64,000 nt of DNA from Aequorivita marisscotiae (GCF_029814825.1 NZ_CP122379.1:806001-870000); one strand, 5' to 3'. Numbered from the stretch's first letter, positions 1-9,510 are shown. The notes: generated by a model from the sequence alone, not told the origin. Numbers and translations are program-made.

Positions 1-318
1 TATTTTGCCAGTGGCAATATTGTTATTAGCGACATAAATAGAGGATTGTTTATTGTAAAAGATCCGCTTTTAAACGTTTCAGATAATAACATCGCTGCTT
101 TTGCCATCGCACCAAATCCTGCAACAGAGCGTGTTACCGTTTCATCCAAAGAAGATCCAATTCATAAAATTGAAATATACAATGTATTGGGTCAGAAAGT
201 AATGCACTTAACCGTTGCTAATAGTCTTTCTGAAAGTATCGACATTTCAAAATTTCAAGCTGGAATGTATATAATGAAAATAAATGCCACCACAACAAAA
301 CGATTGTTGATAGACTAA
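1..318 (+). CDS. C-terminal part of a choice-of-anchor B family protein with a T9SS type A sorting domain (5' truncated by the window edge)
   Basis: The frame is open from base 1, so the start lies outside the window. The first residues contain SGNIVISDINRGLFIVK, which resembles the end of choice-of-anchor B beta-propeller proteins. After a short linker comes a roughly 75-residue T9SS type A domain: AIAPNPATERVTV, KIEIYNVLGQKV, and a tail GMYIMKIN followed by basic residues and RLLID. Such domains send proteins across the outer membrane through the type IX system and are cleaved or anchored there. The next gene starts about 20 bases downstream, so this is probably the first visible gene of the cluster ending with the MbnP/MbnH-like pair. 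The sorting domain is clear; the anchor-B assignment rests on a short stretch. Confidence 0.75.
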   Translation, partial: YFASGNIVISDINRGLFIVKDPLLNVSDNNIAAFAIAPNPATERVTVSSKEDPIHKIEIYNVLGQKVMHLTVANSLSESIDISKFQAGMYIMKINATTTKRLLID

Positions 319-337
319 AAAATTGAGTTTCCCCTTT

Positions 338-1696
338 ATGCCAAATAGTAAATTGAGTAGATTAAACGTTGCAATTCTTTCGCTATCCTTTTCACTTTTA
401 GTTTCTTCCTGCGGAAAAGATGATGGCCCCCAGACCGAGCCAGAACCTGAAATAAGTGTAGAAGTAGAACTTATAAAAACTTACGGGGGGAGCGGAATAG
501 ACGAAGCTGTCTCTGTTGTAGAAGCAGCAGACGGCAGTTATCTAATCCTAGGCACCACCCGAAGTTCTGATGGCGATATTACAGACAGATCTGGCAACGA
601 TAGCGATTTCTGGCTTTTAAAGGTTTCTAAGGAAGGAACTATTATTTGGAGTAAAACCTACGGTGGTAGTGATGACGAAAATGCTGCACGAATTACAAAA
701 ACAAATGATGGCGGCTTTTTACTTACCGGTTATACCTCCAGTAGCGATGGCGATATAAATTTTAACGCAGGGTTCCAAGATTATTGGATTGTTAAAATTA
801 ACGCCAGCGGTACTATAATGTGGGAAAAAACTTTTGGCTTTTCCGGTAGCGATCAAGCTTTTAAAGCTTTTCAAACTTCAGACGGAGGATATTTTATTAC
901 TGGGTATTTTGATGTATCGGCAAGCGGTGGCGCCGGAAACGATTTCCAGAAAGGTGCAAAACACGGCGTTGGAGAATATTGGGGAATTAAGCTAAATGCA
1001 AACGGATCTACCAGTTGGAGGCGTTATTTTGGCGGCAGCAATAACGATCGTAGCTACGATGCCTTAGAAACGGCAGATGGCGGATTTTTAATGACGGGAA
1101 CTTCAGAAAGTGACGATTTTGACAAAACAGATCCAAAAGGCAGTTACGACTATTGGGCTGTGCGTTTAACAGCAGATGGCACCTTGCTTTGGACCAAATC
1201 CTTTGGCGGAGATGAAATAGATAACTCCTACGCTTCCGTTAAAACCGACGATGGTAACTATATCATGGTAGGCGATTCCCGCAGTAGCGATCAAGATGTT
1301 ACCAACCCACGTGGCAATGCCGATGCCTGGTTAGTTAAATTTGACGACAATGGTAATAAAATATGGCAAAAATCATATGGCGGCTCCCTGTTCGATACCG
1401 CTCACAGTATTGTGCTGCGCAACAACGGCGATTATATTTTAAGTGGCCACAGCCGAAGTTCAGATGGCGATTTACAGGAAAACAACGGCCTGAATGACGT
1501 ATGGGTATTTATTATTGATAAAGATGGAAATTTAAAATTTCAAAACAGCATTGGCGGATCCAACATCGAGTTTGCTTCGGAAGCAATTGAAACCACAGAC
1601 AATAAAATTGTGGTTGTCGGAAATAGCGAAAGCAATGATTTAGACATACCTTTAAACAAAGGTTCTAAAGACTTTTTAATGATTAAACTGAAATAA
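338..1696 (+). CDS. Lipoprotein with beta-propeller-like repeats
   Basis: I chose the ATG at 338 rather than a TTG at 323, giving about 452 residues. It has a lipoprotein signal ending in LVSSCGKDD, so the mature protein is expected to be lipid-anchored in the envelope. The rest is about seven repeats of roughly 50 residues with the pattern KTYGGS, A..I..T.DGG, G.SSS.DGD, then DYW+VK+ and G.+.W.K. This layout suggests a seven-bladed propeller. No catalytic motif is visible. It sits between a T9SS protein and an MbnP-like protein, 29 bases before the latter's likely ATG, which suggests a surface-assembly or binding role in the same cluster. The exact function is unknown. Confidence 0.8.
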   Translation: MPNSKLSRLNVAILSLSFSLLVSSCGKDDGPQTEPEPEISVEVELIKTYGGSGIDEAVSVVEAADGSYLILGTTRSSDGDITDRSGNDSDFWLLKVSKEGTIIWSKTYGGSDDENAARITKTNDGGFLLTGYTSSSDGDINFNAGFQDYWIVKINASGTIMWEKTFGFSGSDQAFKAFQTSDGGYFITGYFDVSASGGAGNDFQKGAKHGVGEYWGIKLNANGSTSWRRYFGGSNNDRSYDALETADGGFLMTGTSESDDFDKTDPKGSYDYWAVRLTADGTLLWTKSFGGDEIDNSYASVKTDDGNYIMVGDSRSSDQDVTNPRGNADAWLVKFDDNGNKIWQKSYGGSLFDTAHSIVLRNNGDYILSGHSRSSDGDLQENNGLNDVWVFIIDKDGNLKFQNSIGGSNIEFASEAIETTDNKIVVVGNSESNDLDIPLNKGSKDFLMIKLK

Positions 1697-1725
1697 TAGT
1701 GCCTAAAAGCACGTTTTCTATAAAT

Positions 1726-2562
1726 ATGAAAATAAACGCTATCTTATTGCTAATAATGCTTGTAACCATTGGTTGCAGCACCAATGACGATCCTCCCGCC
1801 GAAGTACTTGGCTGTATGGATGCCAATTCGCTTAACTATAATTCTGCCGCAAATACAGATGACGGCTCCTGTATTTATGAAAAAAATGCAACCATTCTCT
1901 TTACCCAAAATTGGTCTGGAAACCCAGTTGCCGAAGCAGATTTAAACACCACAGAATTTTTAAACGAAGCGGGAAACTTAATAAAAATCTCGAGACTTCG
2001 GTATTTAATTTCGCGTATCGTACTAAAAAAAGCAGATGGCACTACCGTTAATTTTGACGAATACAATTTAGTAGATCTTTCAAATGTAAGTTCGTTAACA
2101 CTTTCACCGGCCAATTCTATAATTACTGGAGAATATACCGGAATAACCTTTATATACGGTTTTAATGAAGCCGATAATATTAGTGGCGCATATCGCGATT
2201 TAAACGATGCCGATTGGAATTGGCCAACCAATTTAGGCGGTGGTTACCATTTTATGCAGATGGATGGCAAATTTGAAGATGTTGCAGGAATTTCACAACC
2301 TTTCAATTTTCACAACGGAACTGCACGCGTGAGTGACGGAGTTTTTGAACAGAATTTCATCGCCTTTAATTTCGACAAAAACTTCACAATTACAGACGAT
2401 GCTACCATTGAAATAAAAATGGATATTTCAGAATGGTTTAAAAACCCAGTTACGTGGGACTTAAACGATCGTAGCACAAATTTAATGATGAATTATGGTG
2501 CACAAAAAGATATGCAGAAAAACGGAGGTAGCGTATTTAGTATTGGTGATATTTCACAATAA
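1726..2562 (+). CDS. MbnP-like copper-binding family lipoprotein
   Basis: The ATG at 1726 is preferred over an in-frame GTG at 1699 because it places a signal peptide with lipobox TIGC (Cys17) at the N-terminus. Residues 29-51 form the motif GCMDANSLNYN...DDGSCIY, common in secreted Bacteroidota proteins. Residues from about 55 onward match the MbnP family, including the run DWNWP (Trp164, Trp166) and GGGYHFMQMDG (171-181) and FNFHNG near 194. In characterised methanotroph MbnP a tryptophan is oxidised to kynurenine by the partner di-heme enzyme MbnH and helps bind copper. The gene downstream here is an MbnH-like di-heme peroxidase, 10 bases away, which supports that pairing. The ligand in this organism is inferred. 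Confidence 0.8.
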   Translation: MKINAILLLIMLVTIGCSTNDDPPAEVLGCMDANSLNYNSAANTDDGSCIYEKNATILFTQNWSGNPVAEADLNTTEFLNEAGNLIKISRLRYLISRIVLKKADGTTVNFDEYNLVDLSNVSSLTLSPANSIITGEYTGITFIYGFNEADNISGAYRDLNDADWNWPTNLGGGYHFMQMDGKFEDVAGISQPFNFHNGTARVSDGVFEQNFIAFNFDKNFTITDDATIEIKMDISEWFKNPVTWDLNDRSTNLMMNYGAQKDMQKNGGSVFSIGDISQ

Positions 2563-2572
2563 AAAATAACGA

Positions 2573-3673
2573 ATGGTTTGTAAATTAAAACAATTTCAAT
2601 TTTTAATCGGTGCTTTAGCAGTATTGATTGTAGTTGGCTGTTCTTCGAACGATTCAACTCTGGAAGAAGTTACCGAACAATACACCCCCACGCCAAAGCC
2701 TTTAACTGTTCCCACCATTCTTGAACGCCTTTTACCACCTCCTTTTATTCCAGCAGACAATCCACAAACCGAAGAAGGTATAGCCTTAGGGCGCAAATTA
2801 TTTTTCGATCCCATCCTTTCAGGAAATAATACCCAGGCTTGTGCATCATGTCACAAACCCGCCAATGCCTTTACAGATAATACGCGCTTTAGTGTGGGAA
2901 TAGACGGTTTGGAAGGCGAGCGAAATTCGATGCCAATTTTTAACCTGGCATGGAATAGAGACAATCATTTTTTTTGGGACGGACGCGCCTTAAGTATTGA
3001 AGCCCAAGCACTGGAACCTGTAACCAATCCGGTAGAAATGCACAATACGTGGGAAAATGTCGTTGGTAGTTTACAAGACCACAGTAAATACCCAGAACTT
3101 TTTAATAAAGCATTTGGAACTAAAACCATTACCAAAGAATTGGCCGCCAAGGCCATTGCCCAGTTTGAAAGAACATTGATATCTGCCAATTCGCCATTTG
3201 ACAAATATCTTTTAGGCGAAGGCAGTTTAACGCAGCAAGAATTAAACGGCTTTGATATTTTTATGGACGAAGCGCGTGGAGATTGCTTTCACTGCCACGG
3301 AAATGAAAACAGCCCCTTATGGACGGACAATATATTTCATAACAATGGGCTGGATGCTATAATTACAGACAAAGGACTGGGCAACGTAACTGGCGACCCC
3401 AACGACGATGGCCTTTTTAAATCGCCCTCCCTTCGTAATCTCGCCTATACAGCACCCTATATGCACGACGGTCGCTTTGCAACTTTAGACGAAGTTATTA
3501 ACCATTATAGCGAAGGTTTGGTTTACTCCCGAACCATAGACCCTCTTATGAAAGCCGTATCGCGTGGCGGCGTTCACTTATCTGAAGCCGACAAAGCAGA
3601 CCTAAAAGCATTCCTGCTCTCGCTTTCCGACCCTTCCTTTCTCACCAATCCAAATTTTCAGGACCCCAATTAA
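2573..3673 (+). CDS. MbnH-like di-heme cytochrome c peroxidase, lipoprotein
   Basis: This is a 366-residue member of the di-heme cytochrome c peroxidase/MauG superfamily. There is a lipobox VVGC at Cys23 and two c-type heme motifs, CASCH (residues 90-94) and CFHCH (238-242). The distal MHDGRF motif, typical of the family and including a possible heme ligand, lies in the C-terminal third. It is expected to act in the periplasm or on the envelope. Classic members reduce hydrogen peroxide; MauG and MbnH instead oxidise residues of a partner protein. Its position directly behind an MbnP-like gene argues for the MbnH role. It ends the cluster; the next gene belongs to the SUF operon after a 153-base spacer. 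Confidence 0.85.
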   Translation: MVCKLKQFQFLIGALAVLIVVGCSSNDSTLEEVTEQYTPTPKPLTVPTILERLLPPPFIPADNPQTEEGIALGRKLFFDPILSGNNTQACASCHKPANAFTDNTRFSVGIDGLEGERNSMPIFNLAWNRDNHFFWDGRALSIEAQALEPVTNPVEMHNTWENVVGSLQDHSKYPELFNKAFGTKTITKELAAKAIAQFERTLISANSPFDKYLLGEGSLTQQELNGFDIFMDEARGDCFHCHGNENSPLWTDNIFHNNGLDAIITDKGLGNVTGDPNDDGLFKSPSLRNLAYTAPYMHDGRFATLDEVINHYSEGLVYSRTIDPLMKAVSRGGVHLSEADKADLKAFLLSLSDPSFLTNPNFQDPN

Positions 3674-3728
3674 ATCGAACTAATTTTAGGTTTCAAAAAC
3701 ACGATAAAAACCAATGTGTTAATAATTG

Positions 3729-3756
3729 TTTAAAACTATTGTGCCATAGTTTTAAA
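3729..3756. promoter_or_regulatory. Perfect inverted repeat upstream of the SUF operon
   Basis: Arms of 11 bases (TTTAAAACTAT and its complement) flank a 6-base loop TGTGCC. It lies 37 bases upstream of the predicted -7 box of sufA. It could be an operator or a weak hairpin ending the preceding peroxidase transcript. There is no T-tract, so a standard terminator is less likely. Confidence 0.5.
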
Positions 3757-3792
3757 TTCCCGCTTCCGTATGGTTAAAAGTTCCATTTGATG

Positions 3793-3800
3793 TATATTTG
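3793..3800 (+). promoter_or_regulatory. Predicted -7 box for the SUF operon
   Basis: TATATTTG matches the Bacteroidota -7 consensus TAnnTTTG and lies 27 bases before the sufA ATG. A clear TTTG -33 box is not seen, so other factors may be needed. Confidence 0.5.
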
Positions 3801-3826
3801 CCCTCTAATTTAGAATTAATCTATAT

Positions 3827-4156
3827 ATGGTTAAAATAAGTGAAGGTGCCAAAGCAAAAATTGCACAATTGATGGCTGAAGAAGGCTTCAATATTGCAAA
3901 CGATTTTGTGCGCGTTGGCGTTAAAAGCGGTGGCTGTTCTGGCTTGAGCTACGAATTAAAATTTGATCATACCATAGGCGAAAACGATAAACTTTTTGAA
4001 GAAGATCAAGTAAAAATAGCCATAGACAAAAAAAGCTTTTTATATTTAGTAGGAACCACGCTTGAGTACAGCGGAGGCCTTAACGGAAAAGGATTCGTGT
4101 TTAACAACCCCAATGCCAATCGCACCTGTGGCTGTGGTGAATCTTTTTCACTCTAA
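3827..4156 (+). CDS. sufA: A-type iron-sulfur carrier protein SufA/IscA
   Basis: The 109-residue protein is full length for the HesB/IscA/SufA family. The three conserved cysteines are present: Cys37 in SGGCSGLSY and Cys101/Cys103 in the C-terminal CGCG motif. These proteins hold [4Fe-4S] or [2Fe-2S] clusters and pass them to apo-enzymes in the cytoplasm. It opens the SUF operon, 8 bases before sufB. By sequence alone SufA, IscA and ErpA cannot be told apart; the name follows from the operon. Confidence 0.93.
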   Translation: MVKISEGAKAKIAQLMAEEGFNIANDFVRVGVKSGGCSGLSYELKFDHTIGENDKLFEEDQVKIAIDKKSFLYLVGTTLEYSGGLNGKGFVFNNPNANRTCGCGESFSL

Positions 4157-4164
4157 AACATTTT

Positions 4165-5619
4165 ATGAAGATGAATAAATATACCGAAGACGATTTAAAA
4201 AAAGAACTGGAAACCAAAGAATACGAATATGGTTTCTATACCGATATTGAGTCTGATACCTTCCCCGTGGGATTGAACGAAGATGTAGTACGCGCTATTT
4301 CAAAAAAGAAAGAAGAGCCCGAGTGGATGACCGAGTGGCGTTTGGAGGCTTTTCGTGCCTGGGAAAAAATGATAGAACCCGATTGGGCAAACGTACATTA
4401 CGAAAAGCCAGATTTTCAAGCTATTTCGTATTATTCCGCTCCAAATAAAAAACCCAAATACAACAGTATCGACGAGGTAGACCCCGAACTTCTAGACACT
4501 TTTAAAAGACTCGGAATTTCGTTAGATGAGCAGAAAAAACTTGCCGGAGTTGCTGTAGATATTGTTATGGACTCTGTTTCGGTAGCAACTACATTTCAAA
4601 AAACATTGGCTGAAAAAGGAATTATTTTCTGTCCTATTTCTGAAGCAATAAAAGAACATCCCGAATTAGTCAAAAAATATTTGGGAACGGTAGTTCCGCA
4701 GCGCGATAATTTTTATGCAGCATTAAATAGCGCGGTGTTTAGCGATGGATCTTTTTGCTATATTCCAAAAGGTGTTCGTTGCCCAATGGAACTTTCTACA
4801 TATTTCAGAATAAACCAAGCAGGAACTGGCCAATTTGAGCGAACCCTAGTTATTGCAGATGAAGGAAGTTACGTGAGTTATCTGGAAGGTTGTACCGCAC
4901 CAAGTCGCGACGAAAACCAATTGCACGCGGCGGTAGTTGAGTTAATAGCATTAGACGATGCCGAAATAAAATACTCTACAGTACAAAACTGGTTTCCGGG
5001 CGATAAAAATGGTAAAGGCGGTGTTTACAACTTCGTAACCAAAAGAGGTTTATGCGAAAAGAATGCTAAAATTTCCTGGACACAAGTAGAAACAGGAAGT
5101 GCCGTAACCTGGAAATACCCAAGTTGTGTATTAAAAGGCGACAATTCTATCGGTGAGTTTTACTCCATTGCAGTTACAAACGATTTTCAGCAAGCCGATA
5201 CGGGTACCAAAATGATTCACCTCGGGAAAAACACTCGAAGTACCATAATTTCAAAAGGTATTTCGGCCGGAAAATCGCAGAACAGTTATCGTGGATTGGT
5301 TAAAATTTTACCCAATGCCGACAATGCGCGTAATTTTTCGCAGTGCGATTCCCTATTAATGGGCAACAGTTGTGGCGCACATACTTTCCCCTACATTGAA
5401 GCAAAAAACAAAACCGCCCAAATAGAACACGAAGCAACAACCAGTAAAATTGGAGAAGACCAAATTTTCTATTGTAACCAACGTGGAATTGATACCGAAA
5501 AAGCAATTGCACTAATTGTAAACGGTTTTAGTAAAGAAGTATTAAATAAGCTCCCTATGGAATTTGCCGTAGAAGCACAAAAATTATTGGAAATAAGCCT
5601 AGAAGGATCGGTAGGATAA
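4165..5619 (+). CDS. sufB: Fe-S cluster assembly scaffold SufB
   Basis: The 484-residue protein matches SufB over its whole length, including [19 protein letters not shown], the beta-helix core, and [23 protein letters not shown] in the C-terminal third, the region that carries the functional cysteines and cluster ligands of this family. SufB forms the SufBC2D complex on which new Fe-S clusters are built using sulfur from SufS/SufE. Its partners sufC and sufD follow in the same direction, with one small lipoprotein gene between. Start ATG at 4165; a second in-frame ATG two codons later is also possible. Confidence 0.96.
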   Translation: MKMNKYTEDDLKKELETKEYEYGFYTDIESDTFPVGLNEDVVRAISKKKEEPEWMTEWRLEAFRAWEKMIEPDWANVHYEKPDFQAISYYSAPNKKPKYNSIDEVDPELLDTFKRLGISLDEQKKLAGVAVDIVMDSVSVATTFQKTLAEKGIIFCPISEAIKEHPELVKKYLGTVVPQRDNFYAALNSAVFSDGSFCYIPKGVRCPMELSTYFRINQAGTGQFERTLVIADEGSYVSYLEGCTAPSRDENQLHAAVVELIALDDAEIKYSTVQNWFPGDKNGKGGVYNFVTKRGLCEKNAKISWTQVETGSAVTWKYPSCVLKGDNSIGEFYSIAVTNDFQQADTGTKMIHLGKNTRSTIISKGISAGKSQNSYRGLVKILPNADNARNFSQCDSLLMGNSCGAHTFPYIEAKNKTAQIEHEATTSKIGEDQIFYCNQRGIDTEKAIALIVNGFSKEVLNKLPMEFAVEAQKLLEISLEGSVG

Positions 5620-5698
5620 CCTTGAGTTTATGGGCTATAATTCCAAATAAACTAGGGAAACATTCTCACTATTTAATAACTTAAATTATCGTTTTATT

Positions 5699-6118
5699 AT
5701 GAAAAAAATCTTTTTGATGCTAATGCTTTCGGCAGCGGTTTTTTCTTGTAAAAATTCAGAAGAAAAAAACGAGGCTACAGAAGAAATAGCCACCGAAAAC
5801 GCAGCGACAAACCCAGACAATTTTAAAGCCTACAATGGAGATTATATAGATTCTAACGGTGCCGTAGTTTTAATGGGAACCAATTTTATTTACGGTGTAA
5901 AACGCAACGAAATTTCAGACCAACTTTCTAAACAAGTTGCCGCCGTTAAACAAAACGATTTTGATATGGTAAACGTAATAGTTAGGGGCACCGTATCTAA
6001 AAATACCGATACCGACAGTGAGTGGGAAGAGGTAATAACAATTAATGAAATTTTGAGGGTGAGTGATAAACCTTCGGAAGCAGATATAAAATTTGAAGAA
6101 TCAGCAAAGAACAATTAA
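5699..6118 (+). CDS. Small lipoprotein of unknown function within the SUF operon
   Basis: I do not recognise a named family. The 139-residue product has a lipoprotein signal with lipobox VFSC (Cys17), then an acidic, Glu/Ala-rich linker. It ends in a compact domain with FKAYNGDYIDSNGAVVLMG and a segment around VNVIVRGTVSKN that looks like an OB-fold-type beta strand region. The stop is one base before the sufC ATG, so it is translated together with the Fe-S genes. Being predicted on the envelope, it is unlikely to be part of the cytoplasmic scaffold itself and may only share regulation. Confidence 0.75.
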   Translation: MKKIFLMLMLSAAVFSCKNSEEKNEATEEIATENAATNPDNFKAYNGDYIDSNGAVVLMGTNFIYGVKRNEISDQLSKQVAAVKQNDFDMVNVIVRGTVSKNTDTDSEWEEVITINEILRVSDKPSEADIKFEESAKNN

Positions 6119-6119
6119 C

Positions 6120-6869
6120 ATGTTAAAAATAAAAGATTTACACGCCGGACTTGAAGGAAAAGATATACTACAAGGTATTAACTTAGAAGTAAAAGCAGGC
6201 GAAGTACACGCCATAATGGGCCCAAATGGCTCGGGAAAAAGTACCTTGGCATCTGTTGTTGCAGGCAAAGAAGAATTTGATGTTACAAGAGGCTACATAA
6301 CTTTTGAAAATCAGGATATTTCAGAATTAGATCCAGAGGAAAGAGCGCACAAAGGTATCTTCCTCTCGTTTCAATACCCTGTTGAGATTCCAGGTGTTTC
6401 GGTAACAAATTTCATCAAAACAGCTATTAACGAAACGCGCAAATCTAAAGGACAAAAAGATATGCCAGCTTCTGAAATGTTAAAGATGATAAAGGAAAAA
6501 GCAGATTTGCTAGAAATTGACCGCAAGTTTCTTTCCCGATCCTTAAACGAAGGTTTTTCTGGAGGTGAAAAAAAACGCAACGAGATTTTCCAAATGGCAA
6601 TGCTAGATCCAAAACTCGCAATTCTTGACGAAACCGATTCTGGATTGGATATTGACGCATTAAAAGTAGTTGCCAAAGGCGTTAACACCCTAAAAAGTGA
6701 AGATAACGCCGTTATAGTAATTACTCACTACCAACGTTTGTTAGATTATATAATTCCAGATTTCGTACACGTAATCATGGATGGAAAAATAGTAAAATCC
6801 GGCACCAAAGAACTTGCTTACGAGCTAGAAGAAAAAGGATACGACTGGATTAAAGAAGAATTAGTTTAA
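6120..6869 (+). CDS. sufC: Fe-S assembly ATPase SufC
   Basis: The ATG at 6120 gives 249 residues, the usual SufC length; an upstream in-frame ATG at 6093 would overlap the lipoprotein gene. ABC ATPase motifs are complete: Walker A GPNGSGKST (34-42), the signature SGGEKKR, and Walker B LAILDETDSGLD, followed by ITHYQR (H-loop). SufC hydrolyses ATP to drive conformational changes in the SufBC2D scaffold. It is cytoplasmic although related to transporter ATPases. sufD starts 19 bases downstream. Confidence 0.96.
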   Translation: MLKIKDLHAGLEGKDILQGINLEVKAGEVHAIMGPNGSGKSTLASVVAGKEEFDVTRGYITFENQDISELDPEERAHKGIFLSFQYPVEIPGVSVTNFIKTAINETRKSKGQKDMPASEMLKMIKEKADLLEIDRKFLSRSLNEGFSGGEKKRNEIFQMAMLDPKLAILDETDSGLDIDALKVVAKGVNTLKSEDNAVIVITHYQRLLDYIIPDFVHVIMDGKIVKSGTKELAYELEEKGYDWIKEELV

Positions 6870-6888
6870 AGATTCTGAATTAAAAAAT

Positions 6889-8202
6889 ATGAGTTTTAAA
6901 GACAAATTATTATCATCTTACATCGGGCTCGAAGATTACCTTGAGTTTGACTCACCCCTGCACGATGTTCGAAATAACGCCATTAAAATTTTTGAGGAAA
7001 AAGGATTTCCTTCAAAAAAAGATGAAGACTGGAAATACACTTCCCTCAATTCGTTGTTAAAACCAGACTACAGCGTATATTCAACCAAGGAACGCAATGT
7101 GGAGCTTAAAAATGTACGCAAGTATTTTCTTCACGAAATAGATACCTACAAACTTGTTTTTGTAGATGGTGTTTACAGTTCATTTTTATCTGAAACTACC
7201 CACGATACACTGGATGTTTGTTTAATGTCTGCTGCTTTAAACAAAAGTAAATACAAAGCCGTAATTGAGGCGTATTTTAATAAAGCCGCAAAAAGCGAAA
7301 GCTTAACGGCGTTAAATACAGCATTCACCAAAGAAGGTGCTTATATTCATATCCCAGCACATAAAGAGGTTGAAAAACCGATTGAAATTATCAATTTCTC
7401 AACGGGAAATGAAGCTGCAATGTTTCTTCAGCCCCGAAACTTAATTGTGGTTGGCGAAAATGCCCACGTTCAGATTATTGAGCGCCATCAGAGTCTTTCT
7501 AATAATGCGGTTTTAACCAATTCGGTTACCGAAATTTTTGCCGAGAAACGCGCATATGTAGATTTTTATAAAATCCAAAATGACGAAGCTTCTGCTTCGT
7601 TAATTGACAACACTTACATTTCGCAACAACGCGATACCGTTTGCCGCGTGCACACTTTTGCTTTTGGTGGAAATTTAGTTCGCAACAACCTCAACTTTTA
7701 TCAAAAAGGCGAAAATTGCGATTCCACGTTAAAAGGAGTTACTATTCTTGAAGGAAAGCAACACGTAGATCACAACACATTGGTACACCATATAGCGCCT
7801 AATTGCGAAAGTCACCAAGATTATAAAGGGTTGTTTGCCGAATCGTCTACCGGTGTTTTTAACGGAAAGATAATTGTTGAAAAAGATGCACAAAAAACCG
7901 ACGCTTTTCAACAGAACAACAATATTTTAATTGATGATAAGGCCACGATAAACGCAAAACCACAATTGGAAATTTTTGCCGACGATGTAAAATGTTCGCA
8001 CGGATGTACCATTGGCCAGTTTGATGAAGAAGCCTTATTTTACCTTAGAAGCAGAGGAATTGGCATAAAGGAATCGCGCGCCCTATTGATGTACGCTTTC
8101 GCAAACACCGTTTTGGAAAGTGTAAAAATTCCAGAATTGAAATCGCGAATCAACAAGCTTATCGCCAATAAAATTGGAGTGAGTTTGGGGTTTGAGCTTT
8201 AA
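6889..8202 (+). CDS. sufD: Fe-S cluster assembly protein SufD
   Basis: The 437-residue protein matches SufD: an N-terminal helical part (DEDWKYTSL), a beta-helix core, and the C-terminal block DVKCSHGCTIGQ followed by FYLRSRGI. SufD pairs with SufB and is needed for iron entry and scaffold stability. It lacks the SufB-type set of catalytic cysteines. It is followed by a 90-base gap with a strong hairpin before sufS. Confidence 0.95.
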   Translation: MSFKDKLLSSYIGLEDYLEFDSPLHDVRNNAIKIFEEKGFPSKKDEDWKYTSLNSLLKPDYSVYSTKERNVELKNVRKYFLHEIDTYKLVFVDGVYSSFLSETTHDTLDVCLMSAALNKSKYKAVIEAYFNKAAKSESLTALNTAFTKEGAYIHIPAHKEVEKPIEIINFSTGNEAAMFLQPRNLIVVGENAHVQIIERHQSLSNNAVLTNSVTEIFAEKRAYVDFYKIQNDEASASLIDNTYISQQRDTVCRVHTFAFGGNLVRNNLNFYQKGENCDSTLKGVTILEGKQHVDHNTLVHHIAPNCESHQDYKGLFAESSTGVFNGKIIVEKDAQKTDAFQQNNNILIDDKATINAKPQLEIFADDVKCSHGCTIGQFDEEALFYLRSRGIGIKESRALLMYAFANTVLESVKIPELKSRINKLIANKIGVSLGFEL

Positions 8203-8211
8203 AATCCACTG

Positions 8212-8250
8212 CGAATACACGAATGAAAATATAATTAATTCGTGTATTCG
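8212..8250. repeat. Long hairpin between sufD and sufS
   Basis: Two perfectly complementary 13-base arms (CGAATACACGAAT at 8212-8224 and its complement at 8238-8250) flank a 13-base AT-rich loop. No T-tract follows, so it is not a classic terminator. It could be an RNA-processing or stability element inside the operon, or a dispersed palindromic repeat. Confidence 0.6.
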
Positions 8251-8292
8251 TGGTAAACTTCATCCCGAATTTCAAATTCAAAAAAACTCAAA

Positions 8293-9510
8293 ATGTCTTT
8301 TAACATCCAAAAAATACGTGACGATTTTCCCATCCTTTCCCGAAAGGTAAACGGTTATCCGTTAGTGTATTTGGACAATGCTGCAACTTCGCAAAAACCA
8401 CAACAAGTTATAGATTGTATTGTAGATTATTACAGCAATTACAATGCAAACATTCACCGTGGCGTACACACACTATCGCAAGAAGCTACAGATGCTTACG
8501 AAGCAGCTCGCCATAAATTACAAGCGCATTTTAAAGCAAAAGAAGCCCACGAAATCATTTTTACCGCAGGAACAACCCACGGAATAAACTTAGTTGCAAG
8601 CGGCTTTTCTGAAATATTAAAAAAGGGTGACGAAATTATCGTTTCGGCATTGGAGCATCACAGCAATATTGTGCCTTGGCAAATGCTTTGTGAAAAAACA
8701 GGCACCATTTTAAAGGTAATCCCGATGAATGAGGATGGCGTTTTAATTTTTTCAGAATATGAAAAATTGCTTACCAATAAAACGAAGCTTGTATTTGTAA
8801 ATCATATTTCAAATGCATTGGGAACTATAAACCCGATTGAAAAAATTATTGAAAAAGCACACCAAGTGGGAGCTGCTGTACTTGTTGACGGCGCACAATC
8901 TTGTTCGCATATTAAACCCGATCTTCAAAAACTCAATGTAGATTTCTACGTTACATCGGCCCATAAAATGTGCGGACCAACCGGCGTAGGTATATTGTAT
9001 ATAAAAGAGGAATGGGGCAACAAACTACCGCCATACCAAGGTGGTGGCGAAATGATTGCGGAAGTTACTTTTGAAAAAACCACCTATGCTGGCTTGCCTC
9101 ATAAATTTGAAGCTGGAACACCCAATATTTGCGGTGGAATAGCCTTTGGCGCAGCTATAGACTATCTTAACCAGATAGGTTTTAACGCTATCGAAAAACA
9201 CGAAACCGAGCTGTTGTTGTACGCAACCGAAGAACTTTTAAAAATTGAAGGATTAAAAATTTACGGCACCGGACCCGATAAAACTTCGGTTGTATCTTTC
9301 AATATCGAGGGAATCCATCCCTATGATATTGGAACAATCGTTGATAAACTCGGTATTGCCGTCCGCACTGGTCATCATTGTGCACAGCCCATAATGGATT
9401 ATTATAAAATTCCGGGCACGGTACGCGCTTCCTTTGCATTTTACAATACTTTAGATGAAGTAGATGCGTTAGTAAAAGCGGTAAAAAAAGCTAAAATGAT
9501 GTTAAGTTAG
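8293..9510 (+). CDS. sufS: Cysteine desulfurase SufS (class V aminotransferase)
   Basis: The 405-residue protein is a type II cysteine desulfurase. The PLP lysine is Lys225 in TSAHKMCGPTGVG and the persulfide cysteine is Cys363 in RTGHHCAQP. It removes sulfur from cysteine, giving alanine and an enzyme persulfide that is handed to SufE and then SufB. It has the expected length and start (MSFNIQKIRDDFPIL). sufE follows two genes later, with a META lipoprotein between. Confidence 0.96.
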   Translation: MSFNIQKIRDDFPILSRKVNGYPLVYLDNAATSQKPQQVIDCIVDYYSNYNANIHRGVHTLSQEATDAYEAARHKLQAHFKAKEAHEIIFTAGTTHGINLVASGFSEILKKGDEIIVSALEHHSNIVPWQMLCEKTGTILKVIPMNEDGVLIFSEYEKLLTNKTKLVFVNHISNALGTINPIEKIIEKAHQVGAAVLVDGAQSCSHIKPDLQKLNVDFYVTSAHKMCGPTGVGILYIKEEWGNKLPPYQGGGEMIAEVTFEKTTYAGLPHKFEAGTPNICGGIAFGAAIDYLNQIGFNAIEKHETELLLYATEELLKIEGLKIYGTGPDKTSVVSFNIEGIHPYDIGTIVDKLGIAVRTGHHCAQPIMDYYKIPGTVRASFAFYNTLDEVDALVKAVKKAKMMLS

